A stretch of 64,000 bases of DNA from Paenibacillus endoradicis. GTDB taxonomy: Bacteria; Bacillota; Bacilli; Paenibacillales; Paenibacillaceae. A program made the translations under genes and the position numbers. Below, piece by piece: positions 46,180 through 55,152 of this stretch (position 1 is its first letter; each line of letters begins with the position of its first letter). The stretch spans positions 372,001 through 436,000 of the forward strand of contig NZ_JANQBB010000001.1 of assembly GCF_024721975.1 (NCBI RefSeq). The letters run 5' to 3'. Under the pieces are notes generated by a model. That model saw nothing but the letters and a program-made list of their open reading frames with translations. It did no database searches and was not told the origin of the DNA.

Positions 46180-49100
46180 ATGAAATTCAAATGGTACAAA
46201 CAGCTTTCATTAGTTATTGTTATTGCAATGCTTATAAGTGCTTTACCCGTTTATGCAGCATCGTCTGATGAAAGGGATTTGCTATCAGAGGCTATTGAAG
46301 AAGCTAAGGTAGTAACGGAAAAAGATATAGCACTTGTAACAGCAATAGAGTTAGCTGTAAAGGCATTGGAAAATGAAAATAGTTCGCTTCCGCAATTAGT
46401 AGATCTTACTGATCGTTTGAATGAACTGGTATCAATTAATGATGACGTATTAGATTCATTAAGAGATATAAAGATTGATTATGTAAAATCATCTGATTTA
46501 ATTACTTCATTTAACGATACTTTTAGTAGTTACTTATCTAATGTAAAAGTATATGAAGCAGATGGTCAATCATATCTTCGCCTTACCATGAAAGCTCAAC
46601 CGTCAATAAATCTTGCTTTTACAGTTGAAGGAAAAGCAGGTACAGTAGCGCAATATGTTGACACAAATGTATATGTATATGACTATAAGATTTCTAGTAT
46701 AGAAGAGCCTGTATTGGGTCTGTTAAGCTATAAGGCTGGTGCTCACGTTGGTATGCATGATCACTACATCGTGATTGACCAGGATGCAACTGCAGAAGAC
46801 CGTACCGGATTGAAAAATGCTATTGCAGCAGCAACTGCCATCGAAAAAGATGGTAAAGCCGCTAAAAAATTGTTAGCATCGCTAACGGCTGCCAAGAAAG
46901 TAAATAATTTAATTACACGCAATGCTGAGCTGATAGCTGCAACTGTAGATCTGAATGCTGCTATTTCCGCTAATCTAATTATAACAGATGAAGATCAGGC
47001 AGCATTTGAAGTAGCGCTTGGGAATGCTAAAGCTGTTGAAGATAAGGATGTTGCACTTGTAACAGCAATTGAGCAGGCTGAAAAAGCTGCTGAGAATGAA
47101 AAAACTATTTTAGCTGAGCTAGAGTTTCATGCTGATCGTTTGAATGAGCTAGTAGCAATTAATGAAGAAGTTAAAGATTCATTAAGAGATGTAACTACAA
47201 TTGATTATGTAAAATCATCTGATTTAATAACATCTTTTAACTCTACATTTAGTAAGTATTTATCAAATGTAAAAGTATACGAAGCAGCTGGGCAGTCCTA
47301 TCTTCGTGTTACTATGAAAACTGATCCGTCAATAAATCTTTCATTTACGATAGAAGGAAAAGTTGGTGCAGTAGCGCAAGTTGTTGAAACAAATGTATAT
47401 GTCTATGATTATAAGATATCTAGTATAGAAGAGCCTGTTTTAGGTTCTCTTAGCTATAAGGTTGGTACTCACGTTGGTTTGCATGATCATTACATAGTTA
47501 TTGACCAGGATGCAACTACTGAAGATCGTACCGCGTTGAAAAATGCTATTGCAGCAGCAACAGCTATCCAAAAAGATGGAAAAGCTTCTAAAAGATTGGT
47601 AGCAACGTTAACAGATGCAATGAAATTAAGTAATTTAATTACTCGTAAAGCTGAACTGATCGCAGCAACTACAGATCTAAATGCTGCTATCTCCGCTAAT
47701 TTAATTATTACAAATGAAGATCGTCAAGTATTTGATGAAGCACTAGAAGTTGCAAAAGCTGTTGAAGGTAAGGATATTGCACTTGTAACGGCAATTGGGC
47801 AAGCTGAGAATGCTGCTGAGAATAACGCTACTATTTTAGCTGAGCTAGAGTTTCATGCTGATCGCTTAAATAAGCTAGTATCAAATAATAATAAAATTAT
47901 AAGTTCATTAAGAGATGTAACGACGATCGATTATGTAAAATCTTCTAATCTAACGGAACTTTATAATACTATGTTTAATGAATATTTTTCAAATGTAAAA
48001 GTATACGAAGTAGATGGTCAGTCTTATCTTCGTATTACAATTAAAAATGAACCGACAAAAAATCTTACTTTCACTGTTGAGGGCAAAGCAGGTTCTGTAT
48101 CGCAATATGGTGAAAATAATGTAAACACATATGATTATAAAATATCAAGTACAACTGAGCCTTTACTAAGTTCATTTAGTGTTACTGTTGATGGGGCAAG
48201 TTCAACTGAACAATATCTTGTAATTAATCAAGATGCAATTGCAGCAGATCGTGTCGCGTTGAAAAAAGCTATTACAACAGCAGAAGCGGTTACTAACAAA
48301 AAAGAAGCACTAGTTACAGCAATTGCGAATGCGAAGAAGGTAGATAATCTACTTACTCGTAAAGCGGTATTGAACGCTCAAACTACAGCTTTAACAGCTG
48401 CAATTGCAGCAAACGGCACAACAGCACCTCCTACAAATGTTGAAATTCATGAAGGATCTGGGTTAGAAGTTGGTAAATATACAATTCCACTAACTGTATA
48501 TACAGCTAACGGAAAAGAAATCTCAATTATGAATGGCTATGTAGCTGCTGATGCTCGCCTACAAGTTACTAAAAATAGTTTGAAAGTATATGTCCTTATG
48601 ACTGATGCTTCGATGATTAAATCTCTAGAAGTTGATGGCAAGAAGGCATCAGTTGCTGAAAGATATAAAGCAGATGATGTTGCTCGTTACAGCTTTGAAG
48701 TATCTTCATTAACGGGATTATTATCCGGAAGTGTTCATGTTGTTGCTGTACTTGATGGGGTAGAAATTTATGATACAACTCATGACATTTCTATTGGATT
48801 CGGTTCTCCGTCTAAAGTAGACAAATGGGAAGATGAAGGCTACAGCAAAGGTGATCCGACTACACCAGGAACTGGTACTGAACAACCAGGAGGAACTGGA
48901 ACTGACACAGGTACAGGTTCTAACGGTGGAGAGTCAAACGGTAATAATGGTGGGTCAACAAATCCTACTCCTAAGTTCACAGATATTGATAATAGTTGGG
49001 CAAAAGCTGCGATTGAACGTGCAGTAGCATTAAAACTTGTAACTGGTTATACTGACGGTACATTTAAACCGAATCAAGAAGTTAATCGTGCTGAGTTTAC

Positions 49101-49515
49101 TGCCATTATAGTACGTGCGATGAAACTTGAAGCTGCAAAAGGTGAAGTGAAATTTGCTGATGCGGATAAAATTCAAGGTTGGGCTAAAGAGTTTATTCAG
49201 CAAGCAGTAGAGGCAGGTATACTGACTGGTTACAACGATAATACATTCCGTCCTACTGGAAACATTACACGTACAGAGGCAGCGGTTATGATTGTTAGAG
49301 CGTTAGGTCTAGAACTTGTTTCAGAAGATGAGCTAACTTTCGCTGATGCGTCTAACATTCCTGCTTATGCAAGAGCATATGTAGCAACAGCAGTTAAGTA
49401 TGGTTTAGTAGTAGGATATAGCAATAATACATTTGGTCCTGAAAAAGTAGCTACTCGTGCAGATGCGATTACACTAGCACTTCGTGCACTTGATTACAAA
49501 GCAAGCCATAAATAA
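46180..49515 (+). CDS. SLH-anchored NEAT-domain surface protein (probable heme binder)
   Basis: 1111 aa. Signal peptide ends near VYA (residue 26). Three repeats of about 240 aa each pair a helical spacer with a NEAT-like beta domain (about residues 100-205, 345-445, 588-685), for example VKVYEADGQSYLRLTMK and YDYKISSIEEPVLG ending HDHYIVID. A fourth, more typical NEAT domain is at about 757-873 (SIMNGYVAADARLQV, then EIYDTTHDISIGF, keeping the axial Tyr). A Gly/Thr-rich linker leads to three SLH repeats (about 930-1110) that bind secondary wall polymer. Architecture resembles B. anthracis BslK. Upstream Fur boxes support a role in heme iron capture. Confidence 0.85.
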   Translation: MKFKWYKQLSLVIVIAMLISALPVYAASSDERDLLSEAIEEAKVVTEKDIALVTAIELAVKALENENSSLPQLVDLTDRLNELVSINDDVLDSLRDIKIDYVKSSDLITSFNDTFSSYLSNVKVYEADGQSYLRLTMKAQPSINLAFTVEGKAGTVAQYVDTNVYVYDYKISSIEEPVLGLLSYKAGAHVGMHDHYIVIDQDATAEDRTGLKNAIAAATAIEKDGKAAKKLLASLTAAKKVNNLITRNAELIAATVDLNAAISANLIITDEDQAAFEVALGNAKAVEDKDVALVTAIEQAEKAAENEKTILAELEFHADRLNELVAINEEVKDSLRDVTTIDYVKSSDLITSFNSTFSKYLSNVKVYEAAGQSYLRVTMKTDPSINLSFTIEGKVGAVAQVVETNVYVYDYKISSIEEPVLGSLSYKVGTHVGLHDHYIVIDQDATTEDRTALKNAIAAATAIQKDGKASKRLVATLTDAMKLSNLITRKAELIAATTDLNAAISANLIITNEDRQVFDEALEVAKAVEGKDIALVTAIGQAENAAENNATILAELEFHADRLNKLVSNNNKIISSLRDVTTIDYVKSSNLTELYNTMFNEYFSNVKVYEVDGQSYLRITIKNEPTKNLTFTVEGKAGSVSQYGENNVNTYDYKISSTTEPLLSSFSVTVDGASSTEQYLVINQDAIAADRVALKKAITTAEAVTNKKEALVTAIANAKKVDNLLTRKAVLNAQTTALTAAIAANGTTAPPTNVEIHEGSGLEVGKYTIPLTVYTANGKEISIMNGYVAADARLQVTKNSLKVYVLMTDASMIKSLEVDGKKASVAERYKADDVARYSFEVSSLTGLLSGSVHVVAVLDGVEIYDTTHDISIGFGSPSKVDKWEDEGYSKGDPTTPGTGTEQPGGTGTDTGTGSNGGESNGNNGGSTNPTPKFTDIDNSWAKAAIERAVALKLVTGYTDGTFKPNQEVNRAEFTAIIVRAMKLEAAKGEVKFADADKIQGWAKEFIQQAVEAGILTGYNDNTFRPTGNITRTEAAVMIVRALGLELVSEDELTFADASNIPAYARAYVATAVKYGLVVGYSNNTFGPEKVATRADAITLALRALDYKASHK

Positions 49516-49552
49516 TTGATTGAGAGTACATGATAAGTAATACACTCGTAAA

Positions 49553-49594
49553 AAAAGAAACTTGACGCCAAATCGGCGTCAAGTTTCTTTTTTG
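49553..49594. terminator. Terminator after the SLH-NEAT gene
   Basis: AAAGAAACTTGACGCC, loop AAATC, GGCGTCAAGTTTCTTT, then T run; A run before it makes it possibly bidirectional. Confidence 0.93.
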
Positions 49595-49694
49595 TATGCA
49601 ACTCTTTAAAATCACCTATTCTAAAAATACTAATAATTGCTGATAGGACGCCTTTTACATAGTCATCCTATCAGCTTGCAAGATATTAGACTGA

Positions 49695-49784
49695 TTAAGA
49701 ATGATGACGTCTTCTTTTAGCAATTACAAGTACCCTTTGCCCAGGTCTGATACGAACAACGATTGTTTTTCTGTGTTTACTCAT
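49695..49784 (-). CDS. Small basic protein, 29 aa
   Basis: Not recognised. On the minus strand AAGGAGGTG (49791-49799) lies 6 bases before an ATG at 49784. The product begins MSKHRKTIVVRIRPGQ and ends in AKRRRHHS; about a third of the residues are basic. A 10-base-pair hairpin (GCTGATAGGA/TCCTATCAGC, 49638-49674) follows the stop and may end the transcript. The good binding site and hairpin support a real gene. Nucleic-acid binding is only a guess from charge. Confidence 0.6.
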   Translation of the reverse strand: MSKHRKTIVVRIRPGQRVLVIAKRRRHHS

Positions 49785-49974
49785 AGAGGGCACCTCCTTA
49801 TATCAAGATAAATTAATGTATGAAAATTTTTCTGATTTGCTCTAGACGGATATAATGATTTTATTTTTTGTGTGCTTCATATAGTTAAACATACCGCAAA
49901 GATAATCGGAATTGTATCGTTTCTTTTCCGACTGATAATAGTATGAATTACTGATAGGATGGGGGAGCAAACTC

Positions 49975-50079
49975 GTGACAGTAACGGATTATATCTATAA
50001 TTTAGTATTGAAACCCAGAAAACTATCTACTTGTATTACCAAATTTCTAGACCGTAAATATATATACATGGTAAAATAA
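49975..50079 (+). CDS. Possible 34-aa protein or gene remnant
   Basis: GTG 49975 lies 7 bases after GGGGGAG. The frame (VTVTDYIYNLVLKPRK and on) ends at TAA 50079. No family recognised. The neighbours to the right are broken genes, so it may also be a remnant. Confidence 0.3.
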   Translation: MTVTDYIYNLVLKPRKLSTCITKFLDRKYIYMVK

Positions 50080-50111
50080 TGAAAATATCCTAATAGGAAG
50101 GTGATTTATTA

Positions 50112-50514
50112 ATGAAAAAATAATAGTTTGTTCATTAATAGTAGTTGCAGTTATAGTTGCGTTAGTATTTCTTCCTAAGATATATGATAACTATAATGAA
50201 GCAAGAGTAGAATCAAAATTGGAGGAATTAAGAACAGAAGCGGATCAGCTAACATAAAAGTATTATGGTCGAATGTAACATCCACAGGAGATTTAACAGG
50301 GAAAATAAAAAACAACTCATCTGTAGATATAGAAGGTTATTTTGGAATATACTTTTTTGATAAAAACGGCGAGGTAACTTATGTAAGGGATTCAATTCCA
50401 ATACCCGGAGATGGTGTGGCGGCTGGTGATGAAATAATGTTTAGTGTACCGGTAAATACATTTGAGTATTCTAGCTACAGTATACAAGCCGATATTATAA
50501 GGGAAGTTGATTAA
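50112..50514 (+). pseudogene. Frameshifted gene for a small membrane-anchored protein
   Basis: AAGGTG precedes ATG 50112, but a run of six A gives a stop after MKK. With seven A the frame would read MKKIIVCSLIVVAVIVALVF, a signal anchor, followed by a helical stretch. A second shift near 50250 is needed to join the remaining frame, whose beta-rich part (IKNNSSVDIEGYFGIYFFDK) ends at 50514 and resembles FxLYD/DUF4352-like folds. The first break is in a homopolymer, so sequencing error is possible, but two shifts favour decay. Confidence 0.6.
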
Positions 50515-50564
50515 TATTGGTCGATAGAAGTGATTAATTATGGAATAATGTACTCATGCTAAAA

Positions 50565-50589
50565 CCACCTTCATAGGTGATTTTTTTCA
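50565..50589 (+). terminator. Short terminator after the broken gene
   Basis: CACCT, loop TCAT, AGGTG, then ATTTTTTT. Confidence 0.6.
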
Positions 50590-50626
50590 TATATATAAAC
50601 ATCAACAACAAAGGACACTATACAAT

Positions 50627-50749
50627 ATGAACAATCTAGAACTTCTAAAATTAGAAATACAACAATGAGGATTTACCGATGATGAACTAATTAAGTATAT
50701 AGAATATCTCTTCTTCTATATACCTATTTTGTCGATAATGATCGAATAG
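50627..50749 (+). pseudogene. Remnant frame with in-frame stop
   Basis: ATG 50627 reads MNNLELLKLEIQQ, then TGA (50666-50668), then GFTDDELIKYIEYLFFYIP and so on to TAG 50749. The pattern around the stop reads like one helical protein interrupted. No family recognised and no clear ribosome binding site. Low certainty. Confidence 0.3.
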
Positions 50750-50779
50750 TGGGAAATATGGAAATCGGAGGTAATAAAG

Positions 50780-51268
50780 CTGGAAAATAAAATATTTACT
50801 GTATTTCTAGGGCTTTTAATGTTACTAGGATGTTCAGAACAGCCAATTGAGTACAAGCTGAATAAAGAATACTCCAATAAGATTTCAAGTAATATCGCAC
50901 TTTCATTACTTGAATTCACAGAAATTATGGAGGAGTATGACAAACTTGCATTCAAAAGTAATGAGTCTTCGGAGAGAGAAGAATTATTAGGTGATTCTTT
51001 ATTTGCTATACAAGAAAGATTATCAGTCAAAATTAAGGAACTTTCGAAGGAAGAAAAGATTATATTAAATGATATTATGTTTAGTTATAATACCGGAGTC
51101 TCCTTAAATGTATCTCTCTTAAAAAGTAGTCATAAACTTGCTTTAATCAACAAAGACATGGATAATAACGAATATGAAAATTATATAAATATAGATGATG
51201 CAATGAAAGAAGTAAAAGAGACATCTAGTGAGATTCTTAATAAATTAGATAAGTATCTCGAAAAATAA
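50780..51268 (+). CDS. Putative lipoprotein with CTG start
   Basis: 162 aa if read from CTG 50780, which is 8 bases after GGAGG (50767-50771). That reading gives a signal peptide (ENKIFTVFLGLLMLLGC) with a lipobox LLGC at cysteine about 18. The first in-frame ATG (50819) would cut the hydrophobic core and leaves the binding site 47 bases away. The mature part is helical and charged (SLLEFTEIMEEYDKLAFKS...). Family unknown. A short terminator follows. Confidence 0.6.
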   Translation: MENKIFTVFLGLLMLLGCSEQPIEYKLNKEYSNKISSNIALSLLEFTEIMEEYDKLAFKSNESSEREELLGDSLFAIQERLSVKIKELSKEEKIILNDIMFSYNTGVSLNVSLLKSSHKLALINKDMDNNEYENYINIDDAMKEVKETSSEILNKLDKYLEK

Positions 51269-51279
51269 TAATAATCAAC

Positions 51280-51316
51280 TTTAAGTCTGCCCGATAATAG
51301 GTAGGCTTTTTTTTGC
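51280..51316 (+). terminator. Terminator after the lipoprotein gene
   Basis: AGTCTGCC pairs with GGTAGGCT (two G-T pairs), then eight T. Confidence 0.8.
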
Positions 51317-51365
51317 TCAATAACGAAAGTGAAAAAATATATAATGCAAAAAAACACAATTAAAG

Positions 51366-51415
51366 AACAAAAAAACCATCACCTTTCAAGGATTGGATCC
51401 TTAAAGATAATGGTT
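51366..51415 (-). terminator. Terminator of tRNA-Val (minus strand)
   Basis: AACCAT/ATGGTT and AAGGAT/GATCCTT arms form a hairpin. On the minus strand it is followed by seven T. Confidence 0.7.
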
Positions 51416-51498
51416 ATTAATTATAATATTCTGTTAGAATGCGAACCCTACAATTATATATGGGAATAAAACGATAAGAACCCTTAATACATATAGTC

Positions 51499-51573
51499 TG
51501 GTAGGACGGGTGGGGATCGAACCCACGACTTCTACCCTGTCAAGGTAGCACTCTCCCGCTGAGTTACCGTCCT
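51499..51573 (-). tRNA. tRNA-Val (GAC)
   Basis: Minus strand cloverleaf AGGACGG...CCGTCCT with encoded CCA; anticodon stem CTACC/GGTAG, loop TTGACAG, anticodon GAC. Confidence 0.93.
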
Positions 51574-51754
51574 ATGCAATACAAAGTATAATAGCATAGG
51601 ATGATGTTATTTTCAAGCCATAATCTAGTAAATTATAGCAGGGTAATCTATATTTATTGATTATTGCAACATTATGAGTTGTTAAAACGTTTATGGAAGT
51701 AGTTAGTAGTAATTAACTAGTTAATCAAGAAGTGAAAAATTAGGAGGATATATG

Positions 51755-52693
51755 ATGAAGAAGAAAAGCTTACTTACAGCAGTGCTATCATTAGTGCTTC
51801 TACTAGCAATAACACCGGTTCTACATGCATTTTCAGATGTGTCAGGTCACAAAGCAGAAAGCCATATTTTAAGTTTGAAGGAGCGAGGCGTTATTAACGG
51901 TGTTAGTTCAGGAACATTTAATCCAGATAGTGAATTAACATACGCTCAGGCTGTTTCCTTGCTTGATAGAGCATTTGAACTTGACCTAAGTCGTTTTCGT
52001 TTTGTGAAACAACCTCTAGCTAGTGATATGTACAGTAATGTTGCTGATGATCAATGGTACTCAGAAGCATTTGTAGATGGTTATTACAATGGTGTGGAAT
52101 TCGCTGCTGATGTAGATCCAAATGCTTCAATCAGTCGCCAGGAGTTTGCGTCTATCTTAATGGATCAAGTAGATCGAAAAGGTAATTACCCACTCATTAT
52201 GATCTATATAGATTACATTGATGCTAAGGAAGTAGAGCAAGACTATAGCAATGCTATTCAAAAACTACTTATTCTAAATTTCGCTGAGCTTACTGAAGAT
52301 CACAAGTTTAAACCTACAGAAGCCGTTACTCGTGGTGAAGCAGCGATTTGGTTGGATAAAGCACTTATCTTTGCTGATACGATAAAAGGCAATGAAGAAG
52401 TTCAGCCTTCAGTATTACCTAGCAATGTAAAGTTGACTACAGAAGCATTAACTGACACTGTAAATAAAGTAACTATTTCAGCTGATGTACCTCATCCAGG
52501 TTATGGAATTAAAGTGACTCATATTAATTTTGTTGATAATATCGCCTATGTAGATATCGAGATTGTGGAGCCCAATCCTGATATGATGTATCCTCAAGTG
52601 ATTACTAACGTATCGACATCTGTATATGTAGATAAACAATATAAAGTTGAATATGTAGAAAAACAATATAACAGTGAAGCTGTAGCACCATAA
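51755..52693 (+). CDS. SLH-repeat protein with PrcB-like C-terminal domain
   Basis: 312 aa. A signal peptide (cleavage after LHA, near residue 26) is followed by SLH-type repeats (FSDVSGHKAESHILSLKERG and YSNVADDQWYSEAFVDGYY plus a third, weaker one) over residues about 27-205. The C-terminal domain (residues about 225-305; HPGYGIKVTHINFVDNIAYVDI, then PQVITNVSTSVYV) resembles the PrcB_C domain. Surface location is likely; function unknown. ATG 51755 is 7 bases from AGGAGG; ATG 51752 is 4 away. Confidence 0.75.
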   Translation: MKKKSLLTAVLSLVLLLAITPVLHAFSDVSGHKAESHILSLKERGVINGVSSGTFNPDSELTYAQAVSLLDRAFELDLSRFRFVKQPLASDMYSNVADDQWYSEAFVDGYYNGVEFAADVDPNASISRQEFASILMDQVDRKGNYPLIMIYIDYIDAKEVEQDYSNAIQKLLILNFAELTEDHKFKPTEAVTRGEAAIWLDKALIFADTIKGNEEVQPSVLPSNVKLTTEALTDTVNKVTISADVPHPGYGIKVTHINFVDNIAYVDIEIVEPNPDMMYPQVITNVSTSVYVDKQYKVEYVEKQYNSEAVAP

Positions 52694-52705
52694 TAATTGT
52701 ATGAG

Positions 52706-52751
52706 AACGCTGTATAGTGGTCATTCGTTGACTATCTATACAGCGTTTTTC
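52706..52751 (+). terminator. Terminator
   Basis: AACGCTGTATAG pairs with CTATACAGCGTT with an inner ATAGT/ACTAT arm, then T run. Confidence 0.9.
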
Positions 52752-52793
52752 TGTTCAGGAACCGAAAAACGATCAAGCATTCAATTCTTCTAA

Positions 52794-52821
52794 TTGACTT
52801 CTATAAAAAAAACTTCATAAT
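52794..52821 (+). promoter_or_regulatory. Candidate pncAB promoter
   Basis: TTGACT (52794-52799), 16-base spacer, CATAAT (52816-52821), about 30 bases before pncA. Confidence 0.5.
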
Positions 52822-52852
52822 GATACTATTAATTAATACGAGGTGAATAATG

Positions 52853-53398
52853 ATGAAAGCATTAATCGTTATCGACTACACCATTGATTTTGTTACGGGA
52901 AAATTACCATGTGGTGATCCAGGCATTGCTATTGAGCATCGTATAGCGGAACTAACGCAACAATTTATACAACAAGATGAACTGGTTGTAATGGCTGTAG
53001 ACTTACATGAGGAGAATGATCCATTCCATCCGGAAACGAAGTTATTCCCCCCACATAATATTAGAGATACAGAGGGTAGAACGTTATATGGAACCCTTCA
53101 ACATATATTCGAATTAAATTCCGATCGCATTTATTGGATGGATAAAACTCGTTATAGTGCATTTTGTGGAACAGATCTTCATCTGCGTCTTAAAGCTCGT
53201 AACATTAATGAACTTCATCTGGTTGGAGTATGCACCGATATTTGTGTATTGCATACTGCGGTTGATGCGTATAATCTTGGGTACAATGTAGTTATCCATG
53301 AAGATGCAGTCGCTAGTTTCAATGCGGCGGGACATGACTGGGCGCTGGGTCACTTTCGAGGATCTTTAGGCGCTCAAATTGTTAGTAACAGGGAGTAG
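52853..53398 (+). CDS. pncA: Nicotinamidase-like cysteine hydrolase
   Basis: Isochorismatase-fold hydrolase, probably nicotinamide to nicotinate plus ammonia. Catalytic triad: Asp in LIVIDYTIDF near residue 8, Lys in WMDKTRYSAF near 100 and Cys in LVGVCTDICVLHT near 125. 181 aa. It sits 8 bases before the nicotinate phosphoribosyltransferase gene, which supports a nicotinamide substrate, as in B. subtilis yueJ-yueK. GAGGTG is 7 bases from ATG 52853 and 4 from ATG 52850. Confidence 0.87.
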   Translation: MKALIVIDYTIDFVTGKLPCGDPGIAIEHRIAELTQQFIQQDELVVMAVDLHEENDPFHPETKLFPPHNIRDTEGRTLYGTLQHIFELNSDRIYWMDKTRYSAFCGTDLHLRLKARNINELHLVGVCTDICVLHTAVDAYNLGYNVVIHEDAVASFNAAGHDWALGHFRGSLGAQIVSNRE

Positions 53399-53406
53399 GT
53401 AAAGTA

Positions 53407-54849
53407 ATGACGTCAGAACATCTTATGCTTCATACTGATAAATATCAAATTAATATGATGTATGCTCATTGGAAGCATCATACCCACCATCAAAAAGCGA
53501 TATTTGATGTGTACTTTAGAAAATTGCCATTCGGTAACGGTTTTGCTGTTGCTGCAGGACTCGAAAGAATTGTTCATTATATTCAAGGTTTGAAATTCTC
53601 TGAAGAAGAGATTACATTTCTAGCATCACAAGAGGAAAATTACGATCTTCAATTTCTCGAGGAACTTAGACAATTTAAGTTCACGGGTGATATTTACGCT
53701 GCGATTGAAGGGACATTGGTTTTCCCCAATGAGCCAATTCTTAGGGTTGAGGCATCTATTTTTGAAGCTCAAATTATTGAGACAGCAATATTGAACTTCA
53801 TGAATTATCAATCTCTTATCGCTACTAAAGCAGCGAGAATTAAGCAAGTGGCTCCGAATGATATATTAATGGAATTCGGCACACGTCGAGCTCAAGAGGC
53901 TGACGCGGCAATATGGGGGGCAAGAGCGGCCTGTCTTGTTGGCTTCCACGCGACGTCGAACATGAGAGCAGCGATGCTATTTAATTTATCAGCTAAAGGA
54001 ACTCATGCCCATGCTTGGGTACAAATCCATGATAATGAACAGCAGGCATTTGATCGTTATGCTGAAGCGTTACCTGATGATGTAACTTTACTCGTCGATA
54101 CGTATGATACATTACGTGAAGGAGTACCACATGCCATTGAAACTGCACGGAAACTTGCCGAGAAGGGTAAACAATTGAAGGCTATCCGTCTTGATAGTGG
54201 AGATCTAGCATATCTATCTAAGCGTGCTCGTAAAATGCTGGATGAAGCGGGTTTCCCAGATGTGAAGATTGTTGCATCTAATGATCTAGATGAAAATATT
54301 ATTGTGGAATTAAAGGCACAAGGTGCACAGATTGATAGTTGGGGTATTGGAACGAAGCTAATTACAGCGTCAGATAACCCATCATTAGGCGGCGTGTATA
54401 AACTTGTAGCTAAAGAGCGCAATGGACAATATGAACCAGTAATTAAAATTTCAGGTAATCCAGAGAAAATAACGACACCAGGCAAGAAGAACGTATATCG
54501 TATTGTGAATTGCGATACTGGGAAAGCAGAAGCTGATTACATTGTTATGCATGATGAAGTACTCGATTCTTCTTCAGAGCAACCATTAATGCTTTACGAT
54601 CCAAAGCATTCGTATATTCGAAGAAAAGTAAGTCGATATTCAGCTCAACCATTATTATTACCAATATTCATAGAGGGGCAATGTGTATATAAGCTACCTA
54701 CTGTACAAGAAATTGCCAAGTATCATCAATCACAGCTTGAATTATTTTGGCCAGAAACATTGCGTAAATTAAATCCTGAGAAGTATGCTGTGGTACTAAG
54801 TGATACAGTATGGAATATACGTAAAGAGTTATTAAGTCAGCATGATTAG
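53407..54849 (+). CDS. pncB: Nicotinate phosphoribosyltransferase PncB
   Basis: Makes nicotinate mononucleotide from nicotinate, PRPP and ATP in NAD salvage. 480 aa. Family motifs: LHTDKYQINMMYAHW at the N-terminus, FGTRRAQEADAAIWGARA near residue 157, GTHAHAWV near 198 and AIRLDSGDLAYLSKRARK near 258. Operon with pncA, recycling nicotinamide. A bidirectional terminator follows, shared with the convergent DUF3892 gene. Confidence 0.93.
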   Translation: MTSEHLMLHTDKYQINMMYAHWKHHTHHQKAIFDVYFRKLPFGNGFAVAAGLERIVHYIQGLKFSEEEITFLASQEENYDLQFLEELRQFKFTGDIYAAIEGTLVFPNEPILRVEASIFEAQIIETAILNFMNYQSLIATKAARIKQVAPNDILMEFGTRRAQEADAAIWGARAACLVGFHATSNMRAAMLFNLSAKGTHAHAWVQIHDNEQQAFDRYAEALPDDVTLLVDTYDTLREGVPHAIETARKLAEKGKQLKAIRLDSGDLAYLSKRARKMLDEAGFPDVKIVASNDLDENIIVELKAQGAQIDSWGIGTKLITASDNPSLGGVYKLVAKERNGQYEPVIKISGNPEKITTPGKKNVYRIVNCDTGKAEADYIVMHDEVLDSSSEQPLMLYDPKHSYIRRKVSRYSAQPLLLPIFIEGQCVYKLPTVQEIAKYHQSQLELFWPETLRKLNPEKYAVVLSDTVWNIRKELLSQHD

Positions 54850-54856
54850 TAATGAA

Positions 54857-54898
54857 AAAAAGGTAGTACACACATTGATGCGTACTACCTTTTTTGTT
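54857..54898. terminator. Bidirectional terminator
   Basis: AAAGGTAGTAC pairs with GTACTACCTTT, with A run before and T run after; lies between convergent genes. Confidence 0.92.
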
Positions 54899-54904
54899 AT
54901 ATGA

Positions 54905-55135
54905 TTAGAATGTAGGTAATTGATCTAAGTTGTTTGCAACGGTATCATCGGGTTGTGAACGAATATGTTGCTCATGATCTCTACCTTTGAACAGTTGTAA
55001 ATTTTTAATTTCATCATTACTAACCATTTCTTGAGCTTGCATATAATCAACTACTTGACCAGAAGAAAGTTTGAATTCTACTATACTTCCCTCTGAATTA
55101 CGTCTTACCGCGACAACTTCATGTTGCTCTGACAT
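54905..55135 (-). CDS. DUF3892 family protein
   Basis: 76 aa, no membrane segment. The domain (EVVAVRRNSEGSIVEFKLSSG...VDYMQAQEMV) is typical of DUF3892. Function unknown. It lies 17 bases after the MBL gene on the same strand and probably shares its transcript. Confidence 0.78.
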   Translation of the reverse strand: MSEQHEVVAVRRNSEGSIVEFKLSSGQVVDYMQAQEMVSNDEIKNLQLFKGRDHEQHIRSQPDDTVANNLDQLPTF

Positions 55136-55152
55136 CGTTATACACTCCCTCG

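Noticed and set aside
54057..54485. 142-codon minus-strand frame inside pncB
   Set aside because: Shadow of the conserved pncB frame.
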